The position numbers and the translations under genes are program-made. Below are positions 1 to 8,219 of a stretch of DNA of 20,661 bases, piece by piece. The first letter of the stretch is position 1. Each line of letters begins with the position of its first letter. This DNA is from Candidatus Aminicenantota bacterium (lineage in GTDB: Bacteria > Acidobacteriota > Aminicenantia > UBA2199): assembly GCA_020355945.1 (NCBI GenBank), contig CP070627.1:8898258-8918918 (forward strand). Direction: 5' to 3'. The notes below the pieces were generated by a model. That model saw only the letters and a program-made list of their open reading frames with translations. It was not told the origin of the DNA and searched no databases.

Positions 1-19
1 GTGGTGGAATGAGAAACAT

Positions 20-40
20 CCGCAAAAGCTTTTGTTTATT
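20..40 (+). repeat. 3' end of the CCTCCGG...GCAAAAGCTTTT repeat family
   Basis: The sequence CCGCAAAAGCTTTTGTTTAT includes the 12-nt palindrome CAAAAGCTTTTG at 23-34. It matches the distal ends of the elements at 7989-8075 and 15918-16048 and, inverted, the end at 6453-6479. Only this end is visible here. The rest of the element either lies left of the window or is absent. It sits in the leader region of the SIR2-like gene, upstream of that gene's promoter. Confidence 0.55.
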
Positions 41-66
41 TTCCATAGATTTTTTTTCTCCAGCTA

Positions 67-95
67 TTGACAAAAAGAAACCGTTTATTTAAAAT
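67..95 (+). promoter_or_regulatory. Sigma70-like promoter of the SIR2-like gene
   Basis: TTGACA at 67-72 is a perfect -35 box. A 17-nt spacer separates it from TAAAAT at 90-95. The expected start site lies near 102, giving a leader of roughly 27 nt that contains GGAGG at 120-124, four bases before the ATG at 129. Basis is the sequence alone; no transcript data are available. Confidence 0.65.
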
Positions 96-128
96 GTTGC
101 CGAAATCCATATTTAAGATGGAGGCGAA

Positions 129-2387
129 ATGAGTGGGAATATAATTTCTAATGAGTCGTCAAATGGCATTGGAGAGTTAATTAAGATTTTTAAGAGACGA
201 ATTGATAACATTGCAGGTCGTTCATTAAAACGCTTTTCGGAATTATACCGGGAACACCCGGGTTTTAAAGGAGATGATGTACCTTTACCTTTCCTCGATG
301 CAGATCAAAAAAGAGCAGAAAAATCAACCGAAGATCTTGACAAAATTGTTTTTCTTTTGGGTGCGGGAACATCGAAATCCGCTGGTTTGCCATTAGCAAG
401 TGAAATTGTAAAACATTGCGAAATAGCTTTGGGTAAGAAACTATTGATTGATGAGATTAATGCGATTCGTGATAAGCACGCTGAGGAAGAAAAAAAAGAA
501 GAAAAGGTCATATTGTTTAGAGAGACTGTGCAAAAAGATGAATATACCTTTGAGGAAGTGCTTTCTGCCTACCGAAAGATACTAGGCGACCACGAAGCCA
601 TCCAATTATTAAAAGCGAACTATTTTGTCAAAGAACGTGATTTCCCACAAAAGACTTTGATAACCCTATTTAACGAATGCCTGGCCCATCTTGCCAGGGA
701 ACACCTGGTGGATTTTATTGTGAATTTCAATTTTGATGAACTTCTCGAACATTCCCTCAAAGAAGATATCGGCCCCCACTCCTATGTAAGAGTCAGCAGT
801 CCGGCAACTTTTAGATGGGCAGTCACTCACGGTCTTACTGATTCTAAAAACCAGGTATACTCAGAACCAGATCAAAGAACCACTGAAATGGGCTGCGAAA
901 GTGCAAAGGTATGGCTTCTAAAACCCCACGGTACAATATCACATGAAAACACATTACGCCATTTAATCGAGCAAGTATGGAAATTCGAAACAGAAAAAGA
1001 AGATTGTCTTAAACGGGTGTTTAAGAATTCATATGTTGTGGTAGTGGGATATTCACTTTCTGCTGCTGATCTTCACCGTATATTAATAACCCATGCATTT
1101 TCCGGTTCGATAAAGGGTCTTTTTTGGGGTAACACGGGTAAAATGCGCAAGGGATTGGGTAAAGATTTGAAAAAAGTAATGAAGAAAATTGTCGGTAAGG
1201 ACTCCTTTTTTCATATAAAAATGAAAGCCGACCGTTTTGCTTTGAAACTATTTAACGAACTATATTCTACTGGAAATCTTGAAGAGTTAAACGAATCTGG
1301 CTTACTTCCCCCTTTCCGTCATTTTTTAAGGGCATTTGTCTTCCAACAGAAAAAAGGGATTAAATGTACTTTCGTAAATCGATTTATTGCAGAACTGATC
1401 AGTCACTGCATAAGAATGAAAGGTTGGTTTTCTTCCAGGACCATTGATAAATGTCATCAAATCAGGCATCTCCTTGATAGTGCCACGCAAACCCAGAAAA
1501 ATAAACTCTCCAATCTCCCTGATCAATTAGAACCCTTTTTTAAAAGTATTACCAGGAAAGATCGTGCCGAAAGACTTTTTATACTTAGAAAAAAATTCAA
1601 AAATCGTCGAGGGAGTAATATAGAAGATGAATTCATACGGATGATTGAACATTGTATCCCCACTGATATGAAATGGAGTAAGAGAAAGCACTTTGCTGTT
1701 AAACTTAACGTTAAAAATCGTGAATGGGCAGCCCAGGCTTCTAAAATGGCTTCACAATTGAAGGATCACCACGATGTGTCAGCTTATCAATACCACTCTG
1801 AAATTGCCACATTCAAAAATTTGCTGATTATTCCCAACAAACCAGTACTTGATGCGTTAACTAAGTGGCTTTTCAGTAAAGAAAAAAATTTATATAATGT
1901 CAGCGAATGTTGTGCATTAATCAATAATTTTGAAGGAATTGATATTAAACAATTTTCCGGGATTGGTTTTGGAGACTATGACGAAGAAAAAAAAGAGATT
2001 TTAGAAAAATTGAACAATGAGAGTGAAAAGGAGGCTGATCTTTATTTAAACGATATTGAAGAATGTATTAGAAATATAAACGAGATAAATGAAAAATTAA
2101 AGAAGCATGCCCCCACAATACATTATCTCCCCATTCACACTCATAAAAAAAGATTTCATTTCAACTTCTGGCATGATGAAGAAAACTATAGAGTTTTTGG
2201 GATAATATTTAATAGAATAGACCGTCAGGCTGGCACTACTTTTAATTGGATCAAGTTGGACTTAAAAGACCCGATAGAAGAATCGCAATTCGATGCTTAT
2301 AAACATGGATATCTCAAAATGCCCGAAGAAGAAGACAAAAAAAAATTTTCTGATGCAAATAAGAAGCCCCTTTCGGCTGGGCTTTAA
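129..2387 (+). CDS. SIR2-like domain protein with uncharacterised C-terminal region
   Basis: This 752-residue protein has an N-terminal SIR2-like NAD-binding fold at about residues 70-330. The visible motifs are the nucleotide-binding loop GAGTSKSAGLP (78-88), VNFNFDELLE (198-207; N201 matches the catalytic-pocket Asn in the usual TNYD pattern), LLKPHGT (263-269; H267 matches the catalytic His), and VVGYSLSAAD (305-314). Together these resemble the SIR2 domains of phage-defence NADases rather than classical sirtuins, and no Zn-binding cysteine set is evident. Residues 350-752 form a long, charged, mostly helical region that I do not recognise; it may be the sensor. In SIR2 defence proteins the domain degrades NAD+ on infection, so a cytoplasmic single-gene effector is a reasonable inference, not a demonstration. 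The start is chosen by GGAGG at 120-124. The gene is visibly more AT-rich than its neighbours, which hints at transfer. The last codons and the stop run into a terminator hairpin. Confidence 0.8.
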   Translation: MSGNIISNESSNGIGELIKIFKRRIDNIAGRSLKRFSELYREHPGFKGDDVPLPFLDADQKRAEKSTEDLDKIVFLLGAGTSKSAGLPLASEIVKHCEIALGKKLLIDEINAIRDKHAEEEKKEEKVILFRETVQKDEYTFEEVLSAYRKILGDHEAIQLLKANYFVKERDFPQKTLITLFNECLAHLAREHLVDFIVNFNFDELLEHSLKEDIGPHSYVRVSSPATFRWAVTHGLTDSKNQVYSEPDQRTTEMGCESAKVWLLKPHGTISHENTLRHLIEQVWKFETEKEDCLKRVFKNSYVVVVGYSLSAADLHRILITHAFSGSIKGLFWGNTGKMRKGLGKDLKKVMKKIVGKDSFFHIKMKADRFALKLFNELYSTGNLEELNESGLLPPFRHFLRAFVFQQKKGIKCTFVNRFIAELISHCIRMKGWFSSRTIDKCHQIRHLLDSATQTQKNKLSNLPDQLEPFFKSITRKDRAERLFILRKKFKNRRGSNIEDEFIRMIEHCIPTDMKWSKRKHFAVKLNVKNREWAAQASKMASQLKDHHDVSAYQYHSEIATFKNLLIIPNKPVLDALTKWLFSKEKNLYNVSECCALINNFEGIDIKQFSGIGFGDYDEEKKEILEKLNNESEKEADLYLNDIEECIRNINEINEKLKKHAPTIHYLPIHTHKKRFHFNFWHDEENYRVFGIIFNRIDRQAGTTFNWIKLDLKDPIEESQFDAYKHGYLKMPEEEDKKKFSDANKKPLSAGL

Positions 2388-2390
2388 ATT
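2364..2390 (+). terminator. Rho-independent terminator overlapping the SIR2-like stop codon
   Basis: AAGCCC (2364-2369) pairs with GGGCTT (2379-2384) across a CTTTCGGCT loop, followed by TTAAATTTT. The stem encodes the last residues of the SIR2-like protein, and the TAA stop at 2385-2387 lies in the tail. Confidence 0.6.
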
Positions 2391-2422
2391 TTCCGTTCAT
2401 TTAATTAAAAAAATCTTAACAA

Positions 2423-2452
2423 TTGGGCTTGATTATAAGTCAACAATATGAT
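2423..2452 (+). promoter_or_regulatory. Probable promoter of the GAPDH gene
   Basis: TATGAT at 2447-2452 is a good -10 box. TTGGGC at 2423-2428 lies 18 nt upstream as a partial -35. The predicted leader is about 35-40 nt and contains AGGAGG shortly before the ATG at 2497. The preceding terminator suggests that GAPDH is transcribed on its own. Confidence 0.45.
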
Positions 2453-2493
2453 ACCTTCTTATCTTTATTTAATTATTTAAATCCAGGAGGTAA

Positions 2494-3498
<1,005 letters not shown>

Positions 3499-3570
3499 AC
3501 CTTCATTACATATATTTCCATCCAAAAAATAACAGGATTGGGGAATTATGGTTACCTAATAGTATAATTT

Positions 3571-3593
3571 TGCCAGAAAATGGCAGAATTTTT
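3571..3593 (+). terminator. Weak terminator-like hairpin after GAPDH
   Basis: TGCCA (3571-3575) pairs with TGGCA (3581-3585) around a GAAAA loop, followed by GAATTTTT. The 5-bp stem and short T tract make it weak. It is the first plausible termination signal after the GAPDH stop at 3498. It adjoins a perfect 14-nt AT palindrome, AATTTTTAAAAATT, at 3587-3600. Confidence 0.35.
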
Positions 3594-3594
3594 A

Positions 3595-3683
3595 AAAATT
3601 ACAATGCCCCTGTCCAAAAAAAGGGCAGGGGCCATATGACAAAACACAAACAAATCACAAATTACAATGTCCAAAATTACAAA
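3595..3683 (+). repeat. 89-nt ACAAATTACAA-type dispersed repeat, copy 1
   Basis: These 89 nt align without gaps to 6523-6611, identical at 76 positions by my hand count. The first part holds a hairpin, GCCCCTGTCC (3606-3615) and GGGCAGGGGC (3623-3632), with a seven-A loop and one G-T pair. The second part is built from ACAAATTACAA-like words and ends with a 23-nt stretch (3661-3683) identical in the two copies. No coding potential is seen. Confidence 0.75.
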
Positions 3684-3867
3684 CAGCCCTATCGGGCTTA
3701 AAAATGCTGTTGTATACTCCTCGCCGAAGGCGTAAACAAATATGCCCGAAGGGCACCTCTTTTGTTTGTAATTTGTAATTTGGGATTTGGAATTTGTTTG
3801 TAATTTGTGATTTGTAATTTGTAATTTCCCGGCAAGCCAGAACCTTTTTGGTTCCGGCTTGTCCGGG
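3651..3867. repeat. Hairpin-rich spacer between GAPDH and the FtsX permease
   Basis: The 525-nt spacer 3499-4023 has no gene. A perfect 17-nt inverted pair (3651-3667 with 3798-3814) can fold the interior. The right side is a long run of TTTGTAATT words complementary in style to the left. Inside are three small hairpins: AGCCC-TATC-GGGCT (3685-3698), CGCC-GAA-GGCG (3722-3732) and TGCCC-GAA-GGGCA (3743-3755). At the right, CCCGG+CAAGCCAGAACC (3828-3844) pairs with 3850-3867 across TTTTT, with one bulge and one mismatch. CCTGTCC (3609-3615) and GGACAGG (3872-3878) form outer inverted ends, so 3595-3880 looks like one composite, foldable element. Confidence 0.65.
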
Positions 3868-3972
3868 CTGTGGACAGGTACTTTATTTCTAATTGGGCAA
3901 ATATATCCTTACCCCCAAAACTCCTTCCTATGATTCTTATGACACAACTCATGAAAAAATCGTTCATTTTTA

Positions 3973-4001
3973 TTGCAATAAAACTCTCTTTTTGGTATAA
4001 A
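3973..4001 (+). promoter_or_regulatory. Sigma70-like promoter of the FtsX/MacB permease
   Basis: TTGCAA at 3973-3978, a 17-nt spacer and TATAAA at 3996-4001 form a near-consensus promoter just outside the repeat-rich block. The leader to the ATG at 4024 is about 16 nt and contains GGAGGA at 4015-4020. Confidence 0.6.
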
Positions 4002-4023
4002 TTATTCAAGGCATGGAGGAATC

Positions 4024-6447
4024 ATGTTAAAAAACTATATAAAAATCGCCATACGTAATTTACTGAAATACAAAGGGACATCAATTATTAACATCTTCGG
4101 GCTGTCCGTGGGGATCACCTGTTGTATTTTGATATCGCTTTTTGTGCTGGATGAATTGAGTTACGACAGGTACCATGAAAAGTCCGATCAAATTTATCGT
4201 GTCACTTTACGGGGCATAATGGGCACCAATGAATTCAATGGGGCGATTACTTGTGCGCCCCTGGCAGCCGCAATGGTGCGAGATTTCCCGGAAGTGATCG
4301 CTGCCACAAGATTCAGGAGTTTCGGTTTCCCCGTGCTCCGTTATGGCGAGAAGGTGTTCAGCGAAGAGAGATTTTTCTGGGCTGACCCCACTATCTTTGA
4401 CGTGTTTACCATCCCGTTTATTAAAGGGAACCCTAAAACAGCGCTTTCCAAACCCAACACCGTTGTAATTACTCAAACCATGGCAAAAAAATATTTCGGT
4501 GATGAAGACCCTATGGGTAAAATCCTGAATGCTGACAGGCGAAGAGATTATTTGGTTACCGGTGTTGTGGAGGATGTGCCCCGCAATTCCCATTTCCATT
4601 TCGACTTCCTGGGTTCTCTTTCCACTTACCAGGACAGCAAAAACCAGTTTTGGATAAGCAATAGTTATTACACTTATTTTGTGCTGCAAAAGGGGGTATC
4701 ATATCAGGCATTGGAAGCAAAACTGAAAGAGCTGGTGGTTAAATACGTGGGACCACAGATCGAGAAAGCCTCCGGTGTCACGCTGGAGGAGTTTATCGCC
4801 GGAGGTGGTGCCTATGGATACCTTGTGCAGCCGCTTACCGATATACATTTGCATTCCAATCTCGAATTTGAATTGGAGCCCAACAGTGATATTACCTATG
4901 TGTACATTTTCTCTTTGATTGCCGTGGCTATCCTGGTGATTGCCTGTATTAATTTTATGAACCTGGCAACCGCCCGGGCCAGCCGTCGTACTAAGGAGGT
5001 GGGGATACGAAAAACATTAGGTTCGCTGCGTGCCCAGCTCATCCGCCAATTCCTGGCCGAATCCATTATCATGAGCTTCCTGGCCGTGGCTATCAGCCTG
5101 TTCATGGTGGAACTCCTGCTGCCATGGTTTGGCAACCTCACCGGCAAACACCTGGGAATCAATTATTTAAGCAATTATTTTGCTGTGCCTTTGCTGATAG
5201 GCCTGGTTCTTTTGGTAGGATTCATGGCAGGTATTTATCCGTCCTTTTTTTTAGCGTCTTTTAAACCGGTGGAGGTATTAAAGGGGACCCTGCAAAAGAC
5301 CGGCAAGCACCCCTGGCTTCGCAGCGGACTGGTAATCTTCCAGTTTACCATGTCTATTATACTCTTCATCGGGACTTTTGTTGTTTACCACCAACTTGAT
5401 TTTATCCGGCACAAACGACTGGGATTTAATAAAGAGCAGTTGGTGGTGATCAAAAAAGCCGATGATATCACGCAAAGAATCGAACCTTTCAAGGAGGAAT
5501 TATTAAAACTCCCCGGGGTGATTCATGCCACCAATACCACCCTCCTCCCGGGCAGAATTTTCAACAGTACTGCTTACCAGGTAAGCGGTGCCGCAGGTGA
5601 AGAGACACACCTTATCTGGAGTATGCAATCCGACTACAATTTTGCCGAGACCTTTGAAGTTGAGATGGCCAGGGGACGTTTTTTCTCCAGGGATTTTTCA
5701 ACCGATACCTCTGCGGTTGTTCTCAACCAGTCGGCGGTAAAGACTTTAGGGTTAACCGATCCCATCGGGAAAGTCATCGTCGAATTGGGACCCACACCGG
5801 ATAGGTCCATCAAATTTCAAATCATCGGGGTGATGAAGGATTTTCATTTTGAATCGCTGCATCAAAAGATCAGGCCCATGTTACTCAAGTTGATCCCGAA
5901 GGGTCGAGCGGGCATTTTCGTTTCTGTCCGGGTTAAACCCGGGGACATACCAACGACGTTGTCCCAAATGGAGAAAATCTGGCGTGAGTTTGCATTGAAC
6001 CAGGCCTTTGAATACGTCTGGTTTGATCGGGAGTTTGCCAGGATTTATCAGGCAGAAGAGCGAACCGGGCAGATATTCAAAGTCTTTTCTATTATTGCCA
6101 TATGTGTTGCCTGTCTCGGTTTGCTCGGCCTGGCCGCATTTACCACGGAACAGAGAACCAAAGAGATCGGGATTCGCAAAGTACTGGGGGCCCCGATTAC
6201 AGGGATCGTGATGATGCTTTCTAAGGAGTTTACCCGGTGGGTATTGGCTGCCAACATTATTGCCTGGCCCGCGGCCTATTTTATCACCCGCGGTTGGCTG
6301 CAAAGTTTTGCCTACCGGGTAGATATTGAAATTCGCATGTTCCTTTTTTCCGCGGTCCTGGCCCTGGTCATTGCATTTGTGACAGTGAGTTATCAAGTGA
6401 TTAAGGCGGCGTTGGCCAATCCCGTGGAAGCGCTAAAATATGAATAA
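4024..6447 (+). CDS. FtsX/MacB-family ABC transporter permease, duplicated form
   Basis: This 807-residue inner-membrane protein has the two-module architecture TM / MacB periplasmic core / FtsX, repeated. Predicted membrane segments lie at about residues 19-42, 292-314, 346-370, 384-412, 434-458, 685-706, 739-760 and 770-790. Two FtsX signatures follow membrane segments: KEVGIRKTLG (325-334) and KEIGIRKVLGA (713-723). The two large extracytoplasmic domains are at about 45-285 and 460-680. The family couples ATP hydrolysis by a separate ATPase to mechanical work or export across the envelope (MacB/LolCDE type). No ATPase or adaptor gene is next to it, so its partner must be encoded elsewhere and its substrate is unknown. 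GGAGGA at 4015-4020 selects the start. This long, doubled permease form is common in Bacteroidota and Acidobacteriota-like genomes, often as orphans. Confidence 0.9.
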   Translation: MLKNYIKIAIRNLLKYKGTSIINIFGLSVGITCCILISLFVLDELSYDRYHEKSDQIYRVTLRGIMGTNEFNGAITCAPLAAAMVRDFPEVIAATRFRSFGFPVLRYGEKVFSEERFFWADPTIFDVFTIPFIKGNPKTALSKPNTVVITQTMAKKYFGDEDPMGKILNADRRRDYLVTGVVEDVPRNSHFHFDFLGSLSTYQDSKNQFWISNSYYTYFVLQKGVSYQALEAKLKELVVKYVGPQIEKASGVTLEEFIAGGGAYGYLVQPLTDIHLHSNLEFELEPNSDITYVYIFSLIAVAILVIACINFMNLATARASRRTKEVGIRKTLGSLRAQLIRQFLAESIIMSFLAVAISLFMVELLLPWFGNLTGKHLGINYLSNYFAVPLLIGLVLLVGFMAGIYPSFFLASFKPVEVLKGTLQKTGKHPWLRSGLVIFQFTMSIILFIGTFVVYHQLDFIRHKRLGFNKEQLVVIKKADDITQRIEPFKEELLKLPGVIHATNTTLLPGRIFNSTAYQVSGAAGEETHLIWSMQSDYNFAETFEVEMARGRFFSRDFSTDTSAVVLNQSAVKTLGLTDPIGKVIVELGPTPDRSIKFQIIGVMKDFHFESLHQKIRPMLLKLIPKGRAGIFVSVRVKPGDIPTTLSQMEKIWREFALNQAFEYVWFDREFARIYQAEERTGQIFKVFSIIAICVACLGLLGLAAFTTEQRTKEIGIRKVLGAPITGIVMMLSKEFTRWVLAANIIAWPAAYFITRGWLQSFAYRVDIEIRMFLFSAVLALVIAFVTVSYQVIKAALANPVEALKYE

Positions 6448-6452
6448 AGAAA

Positions 6453-6721
6453 TTAATAAAAAGTTTTTGCGAGGGGGTCAAAAAGAGGGAAGATGGGAAG
6501 ATGGGAAGTTAAGAAGATGAAGAAAATTACAATGCGACTGTCTAAAAAAAAGGCAGGTGCTAAAATACAAATTACAAACAAATTCCAAATTACAATGTCC
6601 AAAATTACAAAACCAATGGTATCTATGCATCCATGCAATATCATTCCAACTCACCTCTTTTTCCTATCTTCCTATCTTCTCAGCTTCTCAGCTTCCCTCT
6701 TTACCCCCTGGCCACCGGAGG
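6453..6721 (-). repeat. Complete bounded repeat element, inverted copy, with nested repeats
   Basis: Read on the minus strand, this element starts with CCTCCGGTGGCCAGGGGG (6704-6721) and ends with GACCCCCTCGCAAAAACTTT (6460-6479) plus TTATTAA. These are the same two ends as at 7989-8075 and 15918-16048. The interior holds a 42-nt imperfect inverted repeat: a purine-rich arm built on GGGAAGAT (6482-6523) and a pyrimidine-rich arm (6661-6702), with about eight mismatches. Between the arms lies copy 2 of the 89-nt ACAAATTACAA-type repeat. It fills almost the whole spacer between the permease and the racemase. Confidence 0.65.
6523..6611 (+). repeat. 89-nt ACAAATTACAA-type dispersed repeat, copy 2
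   Basis: Ungapped partner of 3595-3683, in the same orientation. The hairpin is weaker here: CTGTCT, eight A residues, then GGCAGG. The compensating changes are poor, but the terminal 23 nt are identical. This copy is nested inside the larger bounded element at 6453-6721. Confidence 0.75.
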
Positions 6722-6722
6722 T
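6717..6722 (+). promoter_or_regulatory. Shine-Dalgarno fixing the racemase start
   Basis: GGAGGT lies nine bases before ATG 6732, while the in-frame upstream ATG at 6633 has no such site. These bases are also the terminal CCTCC of the inverted repeat element, so the repeat appears to supply the ribosome-binding site. Confidence 0.65.
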
Positions 6723-6731
6723 AAGAATAAA

Positions 6732-7955
6732 ATGGCGAAATTTAACCGGAGAGAGTTTTTAAAACAAACGGGAGCACTTCCATTTTGTGCGGCTTTTTGC
6801 ATTAATTCCCATGGTGCTGCACCAAAGGCAAATGTTTCCCCTAAATGTGCTGATCCCTGGCTCGAGATCAATCTCGATAACATGGCCCGGAACCTGTTGC
6901 AAATCAGGAAAAGGGTACATCCTCGCCCGGTAATGGCAGTGATCAAAGCCAATGCTTACGGGCATGGCCTGGTTGAAGTGGCCAAATTTCTTGAGAAACA
7001 ACACATCCCTTTTCTTGCGGTTGGCAAGCTCAAGGAGGCCTTTGAATTAAGAGAAAAAGGGATTCAAACCCCTGTGCTCAACTTTGGTCCTATCTCTAGT
7101 GGAGAATCGAAACAGATCGCTGCTCGTAATATCTCTCAGTCTGTGTATACTGATGACATTGCAGCGCTTTCCGAAGCCGCCGGCAAATTAAAACGAAAAG
7201 CCAGGGTTCACATCAAGGTAGACACCGGGTTGGGCCGGGTAGGTATCCCTTATTATCTTGCGCTTCCATACATTAAAAAGGTGGCGTCACTGCCAAATAT
7301 TGTCATTGAAGGTATCTTTACCACCTTAACCGAAGATGAAGAGTTTGACAAAATACAGTTGCAGCGTTTTCTTCATCTCTGCGATTTAGCAAAAAAGAGC
7401 GGGATAAATGTTGGGTTAAGACATGCGGTAAGCAGTGCCGGGATTCTTTCCTTTGCCCGGGCCTACCTGGATATGGTCAGACCCGGCATAACCCTTTACG
7501 GGCATTACCCTTCTGAAAAAGAGTACCGGGAACGCAAGATAGACCTTAAACCTGCCATGGCATTAAAAGCACGGGTGATACAGGTAAAGAACTTACGGCC
7601 CGGAGACGCGGTGTCTTATCACCGGAAATTCACGGCAAAAAATGAAACCCCGGTGGTGACTTTGCCTGTGGGTTACTCTGATGGTTATCCCTATCAAATC
7701 GCCGGGAAGGCGGAAGCAATCATCCACGGCCGGCGCTGGCCTGTTATTGCCGCAGTCACAGCTAACCATTCCACATTAAATATAACCGGGGCAGATAAGA
7801 TAAAAATCGGGGAAGAAGCTGTTTTGATTGGCCGGCAGGGAGAAAGTGAAGTGACAGCCGAAGAGATTGCCGGCTGGGCTAATACATCCGTTTATAAGAT
7901 TGTAATCGGCATGAATCCGCAGCTTCCAAAAATTTACCTGGAAAATTCACCCTGA
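6732..7955 (+). CDS. Alanine racemase-fold PLP enzyme with twin-arginine signal
   Basis: This 407-residue fold-type III PLP racemase interconverts L- and D-alanine or related amino acids. The PLP lysine is K72 in VIKANAYGHG, and the second catalytic base is Y296 in AVSYHRKF. KVDTGLGRVG (162-171), the phosphate/substrate region MVRPGITLYG (248-257) and VGYSDGYP (313-320) are conserved. Two features are unusual. The N-terminus MAKFNRREFLKQTGALPF is a Tat-type signal (NRREFLK) with a hydrophobic stretch ending near AAPKA, so a folded, PLP-loaded enzyme would be exported to the periplasm. Also, the family's conserved Met-Asp near the active site is Ala344-Asn345 here. An exported broad-spectrum racemase acting on cell-wall or released D-amino acids is therefore as likely as the housekeeping Alr. 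An upstream in-frame ATG at 6633 would bury the signal and lies inside a repeat, so it was rejected. Confidence 0.85.
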   Translation: MAKFNRREFLKQTGALPFCAAFCINSHGAAPKANVSPKCADPWLEINLDNMARNLLQIRKRVHPRPVMAVIKANAYGHGLVEVAKFLEKQHIPFLAVGKLKEAFELREKGIQTPVLNFGPISSGESKQIAARNISQSVYTDDIAALSEAAGKLKRKARVHIKVDTGLGRVGIPYYLALPYIKKVASLPNIVIEGIFTTLTEDEEFDKIQLQRFLHLCDLAKKSGINVGLRHAVSSAGILSFARAYLDMVRPGITLYGHYPSEKEYRERKIDLKPAMALKARVIQVKNLRPGDAVSYHRKFTAKNETPVVTLPVGYSDGYPYQIAGKAEAIIHGRRWPVIAAVTANHSTLNITGADKIKIGEEAVLIGRQGESEVTAEEIAGWANTSVYKIVIGMNPQLPKIYLENSP

Positions 7956-7988
7956 AAAACGCTCTCAGCAATGAAATTAACTTTTTTT

Positions 7989-8075
7989 GCCTCCGGCGGC
8001 CAGGGGGGGCGCTTTTTGAAAAAACTGCCCCCGTGACGCATCTGGACCCCCCCCCGCAAAAACTTTTGTTTATTT
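7989..8075 (+). repeat. Short complete copy of the bounded repeat element
   Basis: It starts with GCCTCCGGCGGCCAGGGGG after a T7 run and ends with CTGGACC, a C run and GCAAAAACTTTTGTTTATT. GGGGGC (8005-8010) pairs with GCCCCC (8027-8032), and CCAG (8000-8003) pairs with CTGG (8042-8045), giving a nested stem. It lies 33 nt after the racemase stop and may also serve as its transcriptional boundary. Confidence 0.65.
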
Positions 8076-8157
8076 GGTTGTTTATGTGTTTATGTGCCAG
8101 GCCAAAAGCAAAACTTCTAAAAAACAGTTTCGTATGATGTTTCTTATGATATAAATG

Positions 8158-8199
8158 GCCGCCAGGACACGAAGTTACATGTCTTAGTGCCCTGGTGGC
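8158..8199 (+). promoter_or_regulatory. 17-bp near-perfect dyad before the XRE regulator
   Basis: Left arm 8158-8174 (GCCGCCAGGACACGAAG) pairs with 8183-8199 around the 8-nt loop TTACATGT, with two mismatches and one G-T pair. It ends seven bases before the AAGGAG at 8207-8212. It could be an operator for autoregulation, an RNA structure masking translation, or one member of a dispersed GACACRAAG-type palindromic repeat. Two TATGAT words (8133-8138, 8145-8150) just upstream could serve as -10 boxes, but I see no convincing -35. Confidence 0.5.
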
Positions 8200-8219
8200 T
8201 GTAAAAAAGGAGCAATAAA

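Noticed and set aside
3640..3830. Possible CRISPR array in the ACAAATTACAA region
   Set aside because: The repeated words are short, unevenly spaced and inverted rather than direct, with no unique spacers and no cas genes.
5881..6396. 171-codon open frame antisense to the FtsX permease
   Set aside because: Shadow of the second FtsX domain; no ribosome-binding site and atypical composition.
6633..6731. Upstream in-frame ATG extending the racemase by 33 residues
   Set aside because: It lies in repeat sequence, has no ribosome-binding site, and would bury a clear twin-arginine signal; GGAGGT fits ATG 6732.
4024..7955. Permease and racemase as one operon
   Set aside because: They are separated by a 284-nt spacer filled with palindromic repeats, with no functional link evident.
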